Positions 18,336 to 26,968 of a stretch of DNA of 55,910 nt are shown here, one piece after another. Each line of letters begins with the position of its first letter. Position 1 is the stretch's first letter. A program made the translations under genes and the position numbers. Under the pieces are notes generated by a model. It was not told where the DNA came from, did no database searches, and saw only the letters and a program-made list of their open reading frames with translations. Source of the stretch: an uncultured Bacteroidales bacterium (GTDB lineage: Bacteria; Bacteroidota; Bacteroidia; Bacteroidales; UBA932); NCBI GenBank assembly GCA_900318565.1, contig ONLD01000007.1, forward strand, positions 1 through 55,910. The letters run 5' to 3'.

Positions 18336-18871
18336 GAATTATCGGAGGCAAGCTCAAGGGCAAGACCATTTTCCCGCCGATGGGTTACAAGGCCCGTCCC
18401 ACGACCGATTTTGCCCGCGAGGGGCTGTTCAACATCCTGGACAATGAATATGAATTCGAGGACCTGAAGGTGCTGGACCTTTTCGGAGGCACCGGCGCCG
18501 TGGCTTTCGAGTTCGCGTCCCGCGGCGCCGGGCACGTATGGAGCATAGAAATGGCCCGCGAGAATGCGGCATTCATCAAGCGGGAGGCTGCGCGGCTGGG
18601 ACTTGGAAATGTCACTGCGGTCCACAGCAACGTCTTCGATTTCCTGCCGATATGCAAGGAGAAGTTCGACATTGTCTTCGCGGATCCGCCCTATGCTCTC
18701 GAGGGGCTGGACAGTATCCCGGACAAGGTGCTGTCACGGGACCTGTTGCACCCCGGCTGCTATTTTATCCTTGAGCACGGAGGCGAATACTCCTTCAAGG
18801 ACCACCCGTGCTTCGTCAAGGAGCGCAACTACGGCCGCGTACATTTCTCCTTCTTCACTCCCGCCGAATAA
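18332..18871 (+). CDS. rsmD: 16S rRNA (guanine-966-N2) methyltransferase RsmD
   Basis: 179 residues. N-terminus MRIIGGKLKGKTIFPP and ARPTTDFAREGLFNIL are RsmD hallmarks; motif I is VLDLFGGTGAVAFEFASRG and the catalytic motif is FADPPYAL. It methylates G966 of 16S rRNA in 30S assembly. Coupled to the DUF3822 gene through ATGA; last gene of its operon. Confidence 0.94.
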   Translation: MRIIGGKLKGKTIFPPMGYKARPTTDFAREGLFNILDNEYEFEDLKVLDLFGGTGAVAFEFASRGAGHVWSIEMARENAAFIKREAARLGLGNVTAVHSNVFDFLPICKEKFDIVFADPPYALEGLDSIPDKVLSRDLLHPGCYFILEHGGEYSFKDHPCFVKERNYGRVHFSFFTPAE

Positions 18872-18891
18872 GGATTATCCGATACTTTTTT

Positions 18892-19017
18892 TTTGCCGGC
18901 AGGGTGTACTCTGCGGACCGTCTGCGCCCACGCAGTCGTGAGTGGGAGGGGCCCGTCGCTTGCGATGGGAGGGATAGGCCGTAGGCCGTAGTCCGCAGGG
19001 TACACCCTGCCGGCAAA
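18892..19017. repeat. Palindromic intergenic element with 27-bp inverted ends
   Basis: The arms 18892-18918 and 18991-19017 are inverted copies with one mismatch. The inside holds smaller stems (CCCGTCGC/GCGATGGG and others), giving a cloverleaf-like fold. It lies between the convergent rsmD and mazG genes. Its core, GGGAGGGGCCCG then CTTGCG then GGGAGGG, recurs at 35417-35441 inside the lytic transglycosylase gene. The element has no coding capacity; it may be a non-autonomous mobile element and may also act as a two-way terminator. Confidence 0.75.
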
Positions 19018-19026
19018 GAGATAGTG

Positions 19027-19818
19027 CTAAAGTCCTTTAGCTTTGGCTTCGTCCCAGATGGCGTCCATCTCGGAGAGCGTCATATCCGAGAACTTGCGGC
19101 CTTTCTTCAGCGTCTGTTCCTCTAGATAAGTAAAGCGCCTGCGGAACTTGGTGCAAGTCCCGTTCAAGGCCGCTTCAGGATCGACCCCATAAAGCCTGGA
19201 AGCGTTCAGCACCGCGAAAAGCAGGTCACCGAACTCCTCCTGCATATGCTCCGGAGAGCCCTCGGAACAAGCTTCGCGGACCTCGCCCATTTCCTCCGCA
19301 ACCTTATCCCACACATCCTCCCGCTGCTCCCAGTCAAAGCCGCACCCGCGGGCCTTTTCCTGCATCGCGAGAGCCTTCAGAAGAGCAGGCATAGCTTCGG
19401 GAATTCCTTCCAGAACGGTCTTGTTGCCGCCTTTCTCTTTCGCTTTCACCAGTTCCCAGGTATCGGCAATCTCCTTGGCGCTCACAGGCTTCCCAGCTGA
19501 ATCTCCGAACACGTGCGGATGGCGGAAAATCATTTTCTCGCACACCTTGTCGATGCAGTCCGCAATATCGAACTCGCCCTCTTCCTGCCCTATCCTGGCA
19601 TAGAATACCATATGATACATCAGGTCCCCTATTTCCTTGGAGATGGAGGAAGGCTCCCCTTTCTGGATTGCGTCGCTGAGTTCATACACTTCTTCCTCCG
19701 TAAGGCGGCGGATGCTACACATCGTCTGCTCGGCATTCCAGGGGCACTTCTCGCGCAGGGCGTCCATTATATCAAGAAGCCGCCCGAAGGCGGCTAACTT
19801 TTCTTCTCTATTGTGCAT
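19027..19818 (-). CDS. mazG: Nucleoside triphosphate pyrophosphohydrolase MazG
   Basis: 263 residues with two MazG repeats: the first has CPWNAEQT, LTEEEVYELSDAI and KEIGDLMYHMVFYA (acidic metal-binding residues), the second DKVAEEMGEVREA and EEFGDLLFAVLNASR. It hydrolyses non-canonical or excess NTPs to NMP and pyrophosphate. It begins about ten bases after ptb and is probably the third gene of the ackA operon. Confidence 0.94.
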   Translation of the reverse strand: MHNREEKLAAFGRLLDIMDALREKCPWNAEQTMCSIRRLTEEEVYELSDAIQKGEPSSISKEIGDLMYHMVFYARIGQEEGEFDIADCIDKVCEKMIFRHPHVFGDSAGKPVSAKEIADTWELVKAKEKGGNKTVLEGIPEAMPALLKALAMQEKARGCGFDWEQREDVWDKVAEEMGEVREACSEGSPEHMQEEFGDLLFAVLNASRLYGVDPEAALNGTCTKFRRRFTYLEEQTLKKGRKFSDMTLSEMDAIWDEAKAKGL

Positions 19819-19828
19819 AAAAGCCGGA

Positions 19829-20740
19829 TTACTTGCTCACGAACATCACGGCCTCGGCGATGGAATTGAGCTTGGTATCCACGCTGTCGGCACGGCTGGC
19901 AAGGATACAGGGAGCGGTGGTGCCCACGAGCATACCTGCCTGGCGTACGCCTTTGCACAGCTTGCTGTTGGTCTTCCAGAACACGTTGGCGGATTCGATG
20001 TTGGGGAACAGGAGGCAGTCGGCGTCGCCGGCGACTTCGCTGCGAAGCTTCTTGATTTCCACCGACTCCTTGTCGATGCACACGTCGAGCGCCAGGGGGC
20101 CGTCGCCGATGCAACCGGGAATCTGTCCGCGGTCACACATCTTGGCAAGCATAGCGCCCTCGATGCAGGCGGGCATAGAATCCAGCATCTGCTCGGAAGC
20201 GGCCACGAAGGCAATCTTGGGCACCTGGATGCCGAATGACTTGGCGACGCCCAGCAGGAAGCCGGAAATCTTCACCTTCTGGCGGAAGTCGGGCTGAGGC
20301 ACCACTGCCATATCGCTGAAGAAGATAAGCTTGTGATAGTTGGGGTTCTCAACCACGCTTACGTGGCTCAGCAAGCCCTTGGGAGGCAGAAGGCCGGTCT
20401 CTTTGTTGAGAATGGCGCGGAGGAACTTGTCGGTGGAGCAAAGGCCCTTCATCAGCACGTCGGCCTCGCCGTCGTGGACCATCTGCACTGCCTGCGCGAC
20501 AGCCTTGAGCTCCACGGGGTTGTCAACTACGGTGAATTTGGCGATATCCAGGCCGCGGGCTGAGCAGACCTCTTCAATCTTCGATTTGTCGCCCACGAGA
20601 GTGACGCTGACGAATCCTTTCTCCACAGCCTTGTATGCGGCTTCGATGGAGTGCTCGTCCACACCCCAGGCCACTACCATACGCTTGCAGATGCCTTTGG
20701 CTTTCAGTGTCTCAAATACGTCGTTAAAATTCTTGATCAT
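19829..20740 (-). CDS. ptb: Phosphate butyryl/acyltransferase (Ptb family)
   Basis: 303 residues. Family signatures: VLMKGLCSTDKFLRAIL, SHVSVVENP, FFSDMAVVPQP and GPLALDVCIDKES. It transfers an acyl group from CoA to phosphate. It follows the acetate kinase gene by five bases, so the product acyl phosphate can be used to make ATP. The family is usually linked to butyryl or branched-chain acyl CoA rather than to acetyl CoA, so the pairing with AckA leaves the true substrate open. Confidence 0.88.
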   Translation of the reverse strand: MIKNFNDVFETLKAKGICKRMVVAWGVDEHSIEAAYKAVEKGFVSVTLVGDKSKIEEVCSARGLDIAKFTVVDNPVELKAVAQAVQMVHDGEADVLMKGLCSTDKFLRAILNKETGLLPPKGLLSHVSVVENPNYHKLIFFSDMAVVPQPDFRQKVKISGFLLGVAKSFGIQVPKIAFVAASEQMLDSMPACIEGAMLAKMCDRGQIPGCIGDGPLALDVCIDKESVEIKKLRSEVAGDADCLLFPNIESANVFWKTNSKLCKGVRQAGMLVGTTAPCILASRADSVDTKLNSIAEAVMFVSK

Positions 20741-20745
20741 AAAAC

Positions 20746-21960
20746 TTATTCTTCAATTGTTGATACTATTCTCATTGTGTCGCGGGCAATCACGAGCTCC
20801 TCGTCGGTAGGAATCAGGGCCACCTTCACGCTCGAGTCCGGAGCGGAGATGATGGTCTCGGAAGAGGCCTTCTCGTTGGCTTCCGCATCGATTTTGACGC
20901 CCATATAGCCGAGCTGCTCGCACACGCGGCGGCGCAGCCTGGGATTGTGCTCTCCGATGCCGGCGGTGAAGATGATAAGGTCCACGCCGTTCATCTCGGC
21001 AATGTAACCGCCGACGAGCTTTACGATGTCGAAGGTGAGCTTCTTGAGCACGATCTTGGCCTTGCGGTCCCCCTGCAGGGCGAGCGCGTTCATATCGCGG
21101 GCGTCGGAGCTGACGCCGCTCAGGCCGAGGAAGCCGCTCTTCTTGTTCATTATCTCCGTCATCTGGTCGGGAGTCAGGTTCTCCTTCTTCATAATGTACG
21201 GGATGATATTGGCATCGATGATACCGCAGCGGGTACCCATAATCATACCTTCAAGGGGCGTGAAACCCATAGAGGTGTCGACGCACTTGCCGTCACGGAT
21301 GGCAGTCACGGAACTGCCGTTGCCGATATGGCAGGTAATGATCTTGGAGTGCCCGAGGTCGAGTCCGGCAAGCTTTGCGCCCCTCTGCGAGACATACTGA
21401 TGGCTCGTGCCGTGGGCGCCGTAGCGACGCACGTGATACTTTTCGTAGTATTCCCAAGGAAGAGCATACATATAAGCGTAAGGCTCCATCGTCTGGTGGA
21501 AGGCGGTGTCGAAAGTAACCACCTGGGGCACGTCGGGGAGCACGGCGCTGACGGCGTGGATGCCAAGAAGGTGGGCCGGATTGTGCAGCGGGGCGAAATC
21601 GCAGCAGATTTCGATTTTCTTGAGCACGTCATCGTCCACAAGGGCGCTGCCGTTGAAGAAATCCGCACCCTGCACTATGCGGTGGCCTACAGCCTCGATA
21701 TCATCGAAAGACTTCAGCACGCCGAACTTGGGATCCACGAGGGCGTCGAGCACCAACTTCATTCCGACTTTGTGGTCGGGGATGGGAAGATTGCGCACGA
21801 AGCCTTCTTTTCCGGTGGGACGGTGGGTAATGGTGCCTTCGGGAAGACCGATTTTTTCCACGAGGCCTTTGGCCAGGATGTCATATACATCATCGCTCTT
21901 CATATCCAGAAGCTGATACTTCACTGAAGAGCTGCCACAATTAATTACAAGTATAATCAT
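20746..21960 (-). CDS. ackA: Acetate kinase
   Basis: 404 residues. Signatures: NCGSSSVKYQLLDM at the N-terminus, VGHRIVQGADFF, FDTAFHQTMEPYAYMYALP, RRYGAHGTSHQYV, HIGNGSSVTAI and FTAGIGEHNPRLR. It makes ATP from acetyl phosphate in fermentation. The gene leads the ackA-ptb-mazG operon and has a -7 box only seven bases before its ATG. Confidence 0.95.
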   Translation of the reverse strand: MIILVINCGSSSVKYQLLDMKSDDVYDILAKGLVEKIGLPEGTITHRPTGKEGFVRNLPIPDHKVGMKLVLDALVDPKFGVLKSFDDIEAVGHRIVQGADFFNGSALVDDDVLKKIEICCDFAPLHNPAHLLGIHAVSAVLPDVPQVVTFDTAFHQTMEPYAYMYALPWEYYEKYHVRRYGAHGTSHQYVSQRGAKLAGLDLGHSKIITCHIGNGSSVTAIRDGKCVDTSMGFTPLEGMIMGTRCGIIDANIIPYIMKKENLTPDQMTEIMNKKSGFLGLSGVSSDARDMNALALQGDRKAKIVLKKLTFDIVKLVGGYIAEMNGVDLIIFTAGIGEHNPRLRRRVCEQLGYMGVKIDAEANEKASSETIISAPDSSVKVALIPTDEELVIARDTMRIVSTIEE

Positions 21961-21967
21961 AATGCTG

Positions 21968-21975
21968 CAAATTTA
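21968..21975 (-). promoter_or_regulatory. -7 box TAAATTTG for ackA-ptb-mazG
   Basis: Minus-strand TAAATTTG ends seven bases before the ackA ATG, suggesting a leaderless message. Confidence 0.6.
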
Positions 21976-22014
21976 GTAAATAATGTCTAAATTGCAGCGC
22001 TTAAACTATAAACT

Positions 22015-23064
22015 ATGAAGAACATTAGCGGAATTGTCTTCCTTTCCTTCCCTTTTGCCGCCGGCACCGCAGCCGCCGTCCTCATCGCGGAGCCTTTTGC
22101 CGGCGCTCTGGGCAGCAGCCTCGGGGCGGTCGCGCTGCTATGCTTCTGCGCCGTTTCCGGAAAGCGCGACAAAGGCCTGCTTATGGCGGCATTCTTCTTT
22201 CTGGGATGTCTGTGCTGGAACTCGCACGCCCTGATGCCGCCCCCGCCGCGGCCGGAAAAATCGCACGCCGTGCTGGAACTCGCACGCTTGATCGACCGCA
22301 CACCGTTTACCGGCGAGAACAGCCGCGCCATCATCAAGGCGCTCCTTACCGGCATCAGGGACGAACTGCCACGGGACACGGTCAGGGTCTTCCGGGAAAG
22401 CGGAGCTTCGCACATCCTCGCCCTCTCGGGGCTGCATCTCGGCATCATCTACCTGTGTCTCAAGCGTTTGCTCCTGCCGCTCGGAAATTCCGTACCAGCC
22501 CGCACCGCCGGTTCCGCTGCGGTAATCATCCTTTGCGGACTCTATGCCCTGGGCACTGGCGCGTCGCCCTCCATAGTGCGGGCCTTCCTGTTCATTCTCA
22601 TAGGCGAGACCGGGCGGGCGCTGAGCGGCAGGCGGCACTCCCCTGCCGGCACCCTGTGCACTGCCCTGACCCTGCAGCTGTGTTTCAGCCCGCTGCTCAT
22701 AAGCTCCCCCGGCTTCCAGCTGTCCTACCTTGCGATGCTCGGAATCACGCTGCTATATCCGCGTCTCGAAGCGTGGTACCCCGAAGGTGGCGGACCTCTG
22801 CGGCGCGTATGGAAAGCGGCGGCGCTTACCATTTCGTGCCAACTGTTCACGGCGCCGGCGGCGTGGTACCACTTCCGCAGCCTGCCGCTTTACTTCCTGA
22901 TTACCAATCTGCTGTCCCTGCCGCTGGCTGAGCTGGTTATAGTCAGCGCAATAGCGTCACTGGTCCTTGAGGCCGCCGGAGCGCAGCCTCAATTGCTGCC
23001 CCGGGCCTGCGGGACGCTGGTCCGTGTGCTGGAATTCTGTCTGGAGACGATTTCTTCTATCTGA
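22015..23064 (+). CDS. Short ComEC/Rec2-family membrane protein
   Basis: 349 residues, mostly hydrophobic (about nine segments). The competence domain is recognisable by ALLTGIRDELP, ASHILALSGLHLGIIY, ALGTGASPSIVRAF and SPGFQLSYLAMLG. Full ComEC DNA-uptake channels have 650-800 residues, with an N-terminal OB-like domain and often a C-terminal metallo-beta-lactamase domain; both seem missing here. Its 3' end overlaps the RSH gene on the other strand by eight bases. Role in DNA uptake is possible but not shown. Confidence 0.82.
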   Translation: MKNISGIVFLSFPFAAGTAAAVLIAEPFAGALGSSLGAVALLCFCAVSGKRDKGLLMAAFFFLGCLCWNSHALMPPPPRPEKSHAVLELARLIDRTPFTGENSRAIIKALLTGIRDELPRDTVRVFRESGASHILALSGLHLGIIYLCLKRLLLPLGNSVPARTAGSAAVIILCGLYALGTGASPSIVRAFLFILIGETGRALSGRRHSPAGTLCTALTLQLCFSPLLISSPGFQLSYLAMLGITLLYPRLEAWYPEGGGPLRRVWKAAALTISCQLFTAPAAWYHFRSLPLYFLITNLLSLPLAELVIVSAIASLVLEAAGAQPQLLPRACGTLVRVLEFCLETISSI

Positions 23065-24925
23065 CGCGCTGCACCTCGTCCACCCCGGGGATTGTAGAAA
23101 TGCTCTCCATCGTCAGATGCAACTCATCTACGGAGTGTACCGGGAAATCTATGATGCACTCGACGATTTCATCTTCCGTGTGGGTCTGGAGACGGTTCAT
23201 AGAAAGGTGCTGGCGCTCCACGAAGCAGTCGATGATGTCGCGCAGCAGGTGGTAGCGGTCTATAGCCACGATGCGTATGCACACGGGATACAGCCGGCTT
23301 TCCTCGGGCTTGAAATCCACCGACACCAGGCCGTTGCCTTTCTCGGAGGCAAGCTTGATGACCTCGGGGCAGTGGCGGCTGTGCACGGTAACCACGCCCT
23401 CGGCATCCTGAAAGCCTATGACTTCCTCGCCAGGCAGAGGGGTGCAGATATCGCAAATCTTGAACTGGCGTCCGTCGGCGCCGTGCCGCAGCAGGTCGTG
23501 CAGGCGCTTGCGGGCCTTGTAGGTCTTGGCGTATCCCAGCCACTCGGGCTTTGGCACCACGTCTTCGGAGGTGCCGATTTCGACGCAGTCGCCTCTGTGC
23601 AGCTCGGTCTTGATAGGGCTCAAGGCGCCGTTGATGCGGGCGAACTTGGCGTGGTCGCCGATTTCGGTGTGGACCTCGTATGCGAAGTCCAGGGCAGTGG
23701 CGCCCTTGGGAAGGATAATGCCCTTGCCGCCCGGAGTGAACGCGAGGATGTCTTCGTTGTAGAGGGAAGACGAGACGCCCTCCATAAAGTTGAAGCCGTC
23801 GCCGCTCTCGGCGATGTTCTGCAGCACGGTCTTGAAGCGTTCAAGCCAGCTCTCGCCACGTTCCACTATGCATCCCAGGCGCGCATTGCGGTGCATACGC
23901 TCGGAAGCGATGTGCAGCTCCTCCCAGGAGCCCGCGCGGTTGAGCATCTGCACGTGGAAGCTCTGGTAGCCGTTGTCCTTGGGGTTGTCGATATAGTTGA
24001 CCACGCTCCCCGGACGCTCCCGGAAATGGCTCGACAAGCAGGAATAAATGAAGAGGCTGGTATCTTTTTCGTTGGATATGGAGCGTTCCCAGCTGGTCAG
24101 AGGCTCATAGATAATGCGGACGAAATGCTTGAAATCAACCCTGGAGAAATCGCATCCGGTCTCGCGCATCGTGCGCCAGATGCTATATGGCTTACGGTAG
24201 CGGACCTGAGTGCGGGCCGGGATGCCTGCCGAGGACATTATATCGTTGATTTCGGAAGTGAACTCGCTCAGGGCGGGAAGCGTGCGGTCGCGGTCCAGTT
24301 CGAGCTGACGCTCGATCATTTCGTACTCTTTGGGACAGCGGAAGCGGAAAGAAAGGTTCTCAAGTTCGGTCTTGACGTGGTAGAGTCCCAGGCGGCCGGC
24401 AAGCGGGGCGTAGAAGAAGTCGGTCTCGCCGGCGATTTTCATCTGCTTGTCCGGACGCATACTGTCCAGGGTGCGCATATTGTGGAGACGGTCGCTCAGT
24501 TTCACGAGCAGTGCGCGCACATCGTAATGGACGGACTCCAGGATTTGGCGGTAATTGTCCACCTGCTTGGTGTACTCGTAGTTATGCTTCTTGCGCTTGG
24601 TCACCACATCCACGAGGAAGGCCACGTCGTCGCCGAAGCGGGCCCGGATGTCTTCCACGGTGTACTCCGTGTCTTCCGCGACGTCGTGAAGAAAAGCGGC
24701 GATGACGGTATTGGCGTCAAGTTCCAGCTCTTCGGCCGCGATGGTCGCCACGGCAATGGGGTGAATTATGTAAGGCTCGCCGGTATTTCGCTTCTGGCCG
24801 CTGTGGGCCACAGATGCGAGTTCATAGGCATCCTTGATGCGCTGCAGGTCTTCCGGGCTCACCCGCGTGCTCATCACCTCGAACACGTGGTCTGCTGCCT
24901 GCTTAATCCTATCAGAAACGTCCAT
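23057..24925 (-). CDS. RelA/SpoT homologue (ppGpp hydrolase intact, synthetase diverged)
   Basis: 622 residues from ATG 24925. The HD hydrolase domain keeps all key residues: H55, H80-D81 and E84-D85 (FLHDVAEDT), D145 and N149 (KLSDRLHNMRTL). The synthetase region (about 235-360) keeps KPYSIW and NGYQSFHV. The usual RFKDYI reads SVVNYI (307-312), and the usual E-I/V-Q-I-R-T reads EELHIA (335-340). TGS (about 385-450) and a C-terminal ACT domain (about 540-622) follow. Best guess: a long RSH acting mainly as (p)ppGpp hydrolase. It lies ten bases after the FISUMP lipoprotein gene. Confidence 0.9.
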   Translation of the reverse strand: MDVSDRIKQAADHVFEVMSTRVSPEDLQRIKDAYELASVAHSGQKRNTGEPYIIHPIAVATIAAEELELDANTVIAAFLHDVAEDTEYTVEDIRARFGDDVAFLVDVVTKRKKHNYEYTKQVDNYRQILESVHYDVRALLVKLSDRLHNMRTLDSMRPDKQMKIAGETDFFYAPLAGRLGLYHVKTELENLSFRFRCPKEYEMIERQLELDRDRTLPALSEFTSEINDIMSSAGIPARTQVRYRKPYSIWRTMRETGCDFSRVDFKHFVRIIYEPLTSWERSISNEKDTSLFIYSCLSSHFRERPGSVVNYIDNPKDNGYQSFHVQMLNRAGSWEELHIASERMHRNARLGCIVERGESWLERFKTVLQNIAESGDGFNFMEGVSSSLYNEDILAFTPGGKGIILPKGATALDFAYEVHTEIGDHAKFARINGALSPIKTELHRGDCVEIGTSEDVVPKPEWLGYAKTYKARKRLHDLLRHGADGRQFKICDICTPLPGEEVIGFQDAEGVVTVHSRHCPEVIKLASEKGNGLVSVDFKPEESRLYPVCIRIVAIDRYHLLRDIIDCFVERQHLSMNRLQTHTEDEIVECIIDFPVHSVDELHLTMESISTIPGVDEVQRVR

Positions 24926-24935
24926 ATTCCTTAAA

Positions 24936-25958
24936 TCAGCGCACGCAACGTACGTTCGCAGCAAATGAATTCTTGTCTGCGGTGCCTACGAACACCTCGT
25001 CGCTTTCCTTATAAATGTAGCGGTACACGCCTTTGCCTTCGTACTGGTCGGAGGTCCAGAAAGCGGCGTACTCACTGTAGCCTACAAAATCATATCCGGC
25101 GGAAGTAATCATAGCGAATCCAAACGGCAAGGCGCTGATGTTCAAGTCCTTGACATTGACTCCGCGATAATACTCCCACAGAGTCTCGCCGTTGAAGGCT
25201 CCGAACCCCATCAGATTGCCGGCCCCGCTCGGGGAAGACTGCATCGGAGCGAGGGTATCGGGAGCTCCGGAGCTCTTGAGGAGGTTCACCCAATCCTTTT
25301 CGGAAGGCAGACGCCATCCCGCGGGGCAGGCTTTCTGCGCCTCTTCCCAGGTATAGTATCCGCCGAAGATATTCTGCATAGCAGGGCTGTCCGCATACGC
25401 ATTGCCGAACACGTGCTTGCCGGCAGAGTCATAGTCCACGCGGCAGAGATTGGTGCGGATCCACTGCAATCCGCCGGCATCGACCACATAATAATCCCTG
25501 CCGTAGATTTTTTCGACGGCCTCGTCGGGACGTATCTCCCAGCCGGTCAATGAGCCCTCGTCGGTGCCCGGCTTGTCGGACACGATTACGAAATACCGGG
25601 ACTCAGCCGAGACATAATACTTGTCGGAGGACTGTACGGGGAAAGCCGTGCAGGTTATGGAGAAGGTGCCGAGGGTGTCGGGAACCGTGAACTCGACAGT
25701 AGCGGGGGCCGTATATACGGTGTCGCGCTTGTTATTGGCGGAGTTGCTGAAGCAATATGCAACGGCGGTCCCGTCGGGAGCAGTGATGCCGGAGCCGGAC
25801 AGGGCGTACTTCTGTCCGCTCATCACGTAATATGGAATATCGTTGGTGAATGCAAGGGTGCCGGCCATATAAGTCTTTTCGGTCTCTTTCTTCTTGCAAG
25901 AAGAGAGGCACAGCAAGATTGCGGCAACTGCCAGTATGAAAAGGTTACGGAATTTCAT
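24936..25958 (-). CDS. FISUMP-domain lipoprotein
   Basis: 340 residues; signal peptide ending LCLSSCKKK (lipobox). The N-terminal half (about 30-150) looks like a beta-sandwich domain. The C-terminal part has the Fibrobacter succinogenes major paralogous domain (TIGR02145-like): GLQWIRTNL, YYTWEEAQKACPAGWRLPSEKDWVNLL, and AAFWTSDQY with an ANVRCVR end. The family is surface-exposed and of unknown function. It precedes the RSH gene and is divergent from apbE. Confidence 0.88.
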   Translation of the reverse strand: MKFRNLFILAVAAILLCLSSCKKKETEKTYMAGTLAFTNDIPYYVMSGQKYALSGSGITAPDGTAVAYCFSNSANNKRDTVYTAPATVEFTVPDTLGTFSITCTAFPVQSSDKYYVSAESRYFVIVSDKPGTDEGSLTGWEIRPDEAVEKIYGRDYYVVDAGGLQWIRTNLCRVDYDSAGKHVFGNAYADSPAMQNIFGGYYTWEEAQKACPAGWRLPSEKDWVNLLKSSGAPDTLAPMQSSPSGAGNLMGFGAFNGETLWEYYRGVNVKDLNISALPFGFAMITSAGYDFVGYSEYAAFWTSDQYEGKGVYRYIYKESDEVFVGTADKNSFAANVRCVR

Positions 25959-26009
25959 CTTTTATTCGTTACAATTTGCAAATATGGTCAATTTTACGCG
26001 AATTTCCGC

Positions 26010-26017
26010 TAACTTTG
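26010..26017 (+). promoter_or_regulatory. -7 box TAACTTTG for apbE
   Basis: TAACTTTG lies 15 nt before the GTG start of apbE at 26033. Confidence 0.55.
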
Positions 26018-26032
26018 TGCAAATACTTTGCC

Positions 26033-26968
26033 GTGAAGACCAGAATAACCATCATTTTTTGCATCCTTCTTGCCTGCAACGGGTGCGCCCCGCGCTATGA
26101 AACCATCGGAGGATACGCACAGGGAGGGACCTATACCGTCAGATACAACGCCGCCGGGGTGACAGTCCCGCGCGAGCAGGTCGGGGCCGCCATCGAGGAC
26201 ATACTATGCGCCATAGACACCACCCTGTCGGGCTACAACCGCAAGTCGCTGCTGAGCAGGCGCAACGCTGGCGAGAGCGTGCCCCTCAACGATATGTTCC
26301 GGGACATCGAGGCCATTTCCGAGCGCTACCGCGAGCTGACAGGAGGCGCGTTCGATGCGGCCGCGGGCCCGCTGTTCGACATCTGGGGATTCGGATTCAC
26401 GGCGGACAGTCTCCCTTCGGAGGCGGCGATCCGGCAGGCAATGGAGCGCTGCCGCAGGCGGGAAGTGCTCAACTTCAATGCAATAGCCCAGGGCTACAGC
26501 TGCGATGTGGTGGCCCGCTATCTCCATTCCATAGGCGTCAAGGATATGCTTGTGGACATAGGCGAAATCTACTGCGAAGGGTGCAATCCGTCCGGGCAGG
26601 GATGGAGCATCGGCATCGACACGCCCGAAGACGGCAACAACACCCCGGGGGCACGGCTCTCCGGCATCTGGCACTCCGACGGAGGAGCGCACGGAATCGT
26701 GACCTCGGGCAACTACCGTAAATACTACATCAAGGACGGGCACAAGTACGCGCACACGATAGACCCGCGCACGGGACGCCCCGTGGAGCACGACCTGCTC
26801 AGCGCTACCGTAGTGGCTCCCACGGCCACCGACGCCGACGCCCTTGCCACCTACTTTATGGTCATCGGAGCCGGGCCGGCGAAGGAATGGGTCAGCTCGC
26901 ACGAAGGCATCGAAGCCTGCCTGATTACATCAGGAGGCATCTGGAAATCCGAAGGGTTCGGGGACTAA
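26033..26968 (+). CDS. apbE: FAD:protein FMN transferase (ApbE) lipoprotein
   Basis: 311 residues from GTG 26033; signal peptide with lipobox ACNGC. ApbE covalently attaches FMN to threonines of membrane proteins such as NqrB/C and RnfG/D. Signatures: GGTYTVRY, GAFDAAAGPLFDIWGF, LNFNAIAQGYSCDVVARYL, and HTIDPRTGRPVEHDLLSATV followed by TDADALATYFMV. The glycine pair of the usual DIGGE motif is a single Gly here (VDIGEI). GTG was chosen since the open frame above it has no signal peptide and overlaps the promoter. It converges on the ABC gene with a 4-bp overlap. Confidence 0.9.
   Translation: MKTRITIIFCILLACNGCAPRYETIGGYAQGGTYTVRYNAAGVTVPREQVGAAIEDILCAIDTTLSGYNRKSLLSRRNAGESVPLNDMFRDIEAISERYRELTGGAFDAAAGPLFDIWGFGFTADSLPSEAAIRQAMERCRRREVLNFNAIAQGYSCDVVARYLHSIGVKDMLVDIGEIYCEGCNPSGQGWSIGIDTPEDGNNTPGARLSGIWHSDGGAHGIVTSGNYRKYYIKDGHKYAHTIDPRTGRPVEHDLLSATVVAPTATDADALATYFMVIGAGPAKEWVSSHEGIEACLITSGGIWKSEGFGD

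Noticed and set aside
22967-24934. 655-codon open frame on the plus strand, antisense to the RSH gene
   Set aside because: No recognisable domain or signal; long antisense frames are common in this GC-rich genome because of codon bias, and the minus-strand RSH is clearly real.
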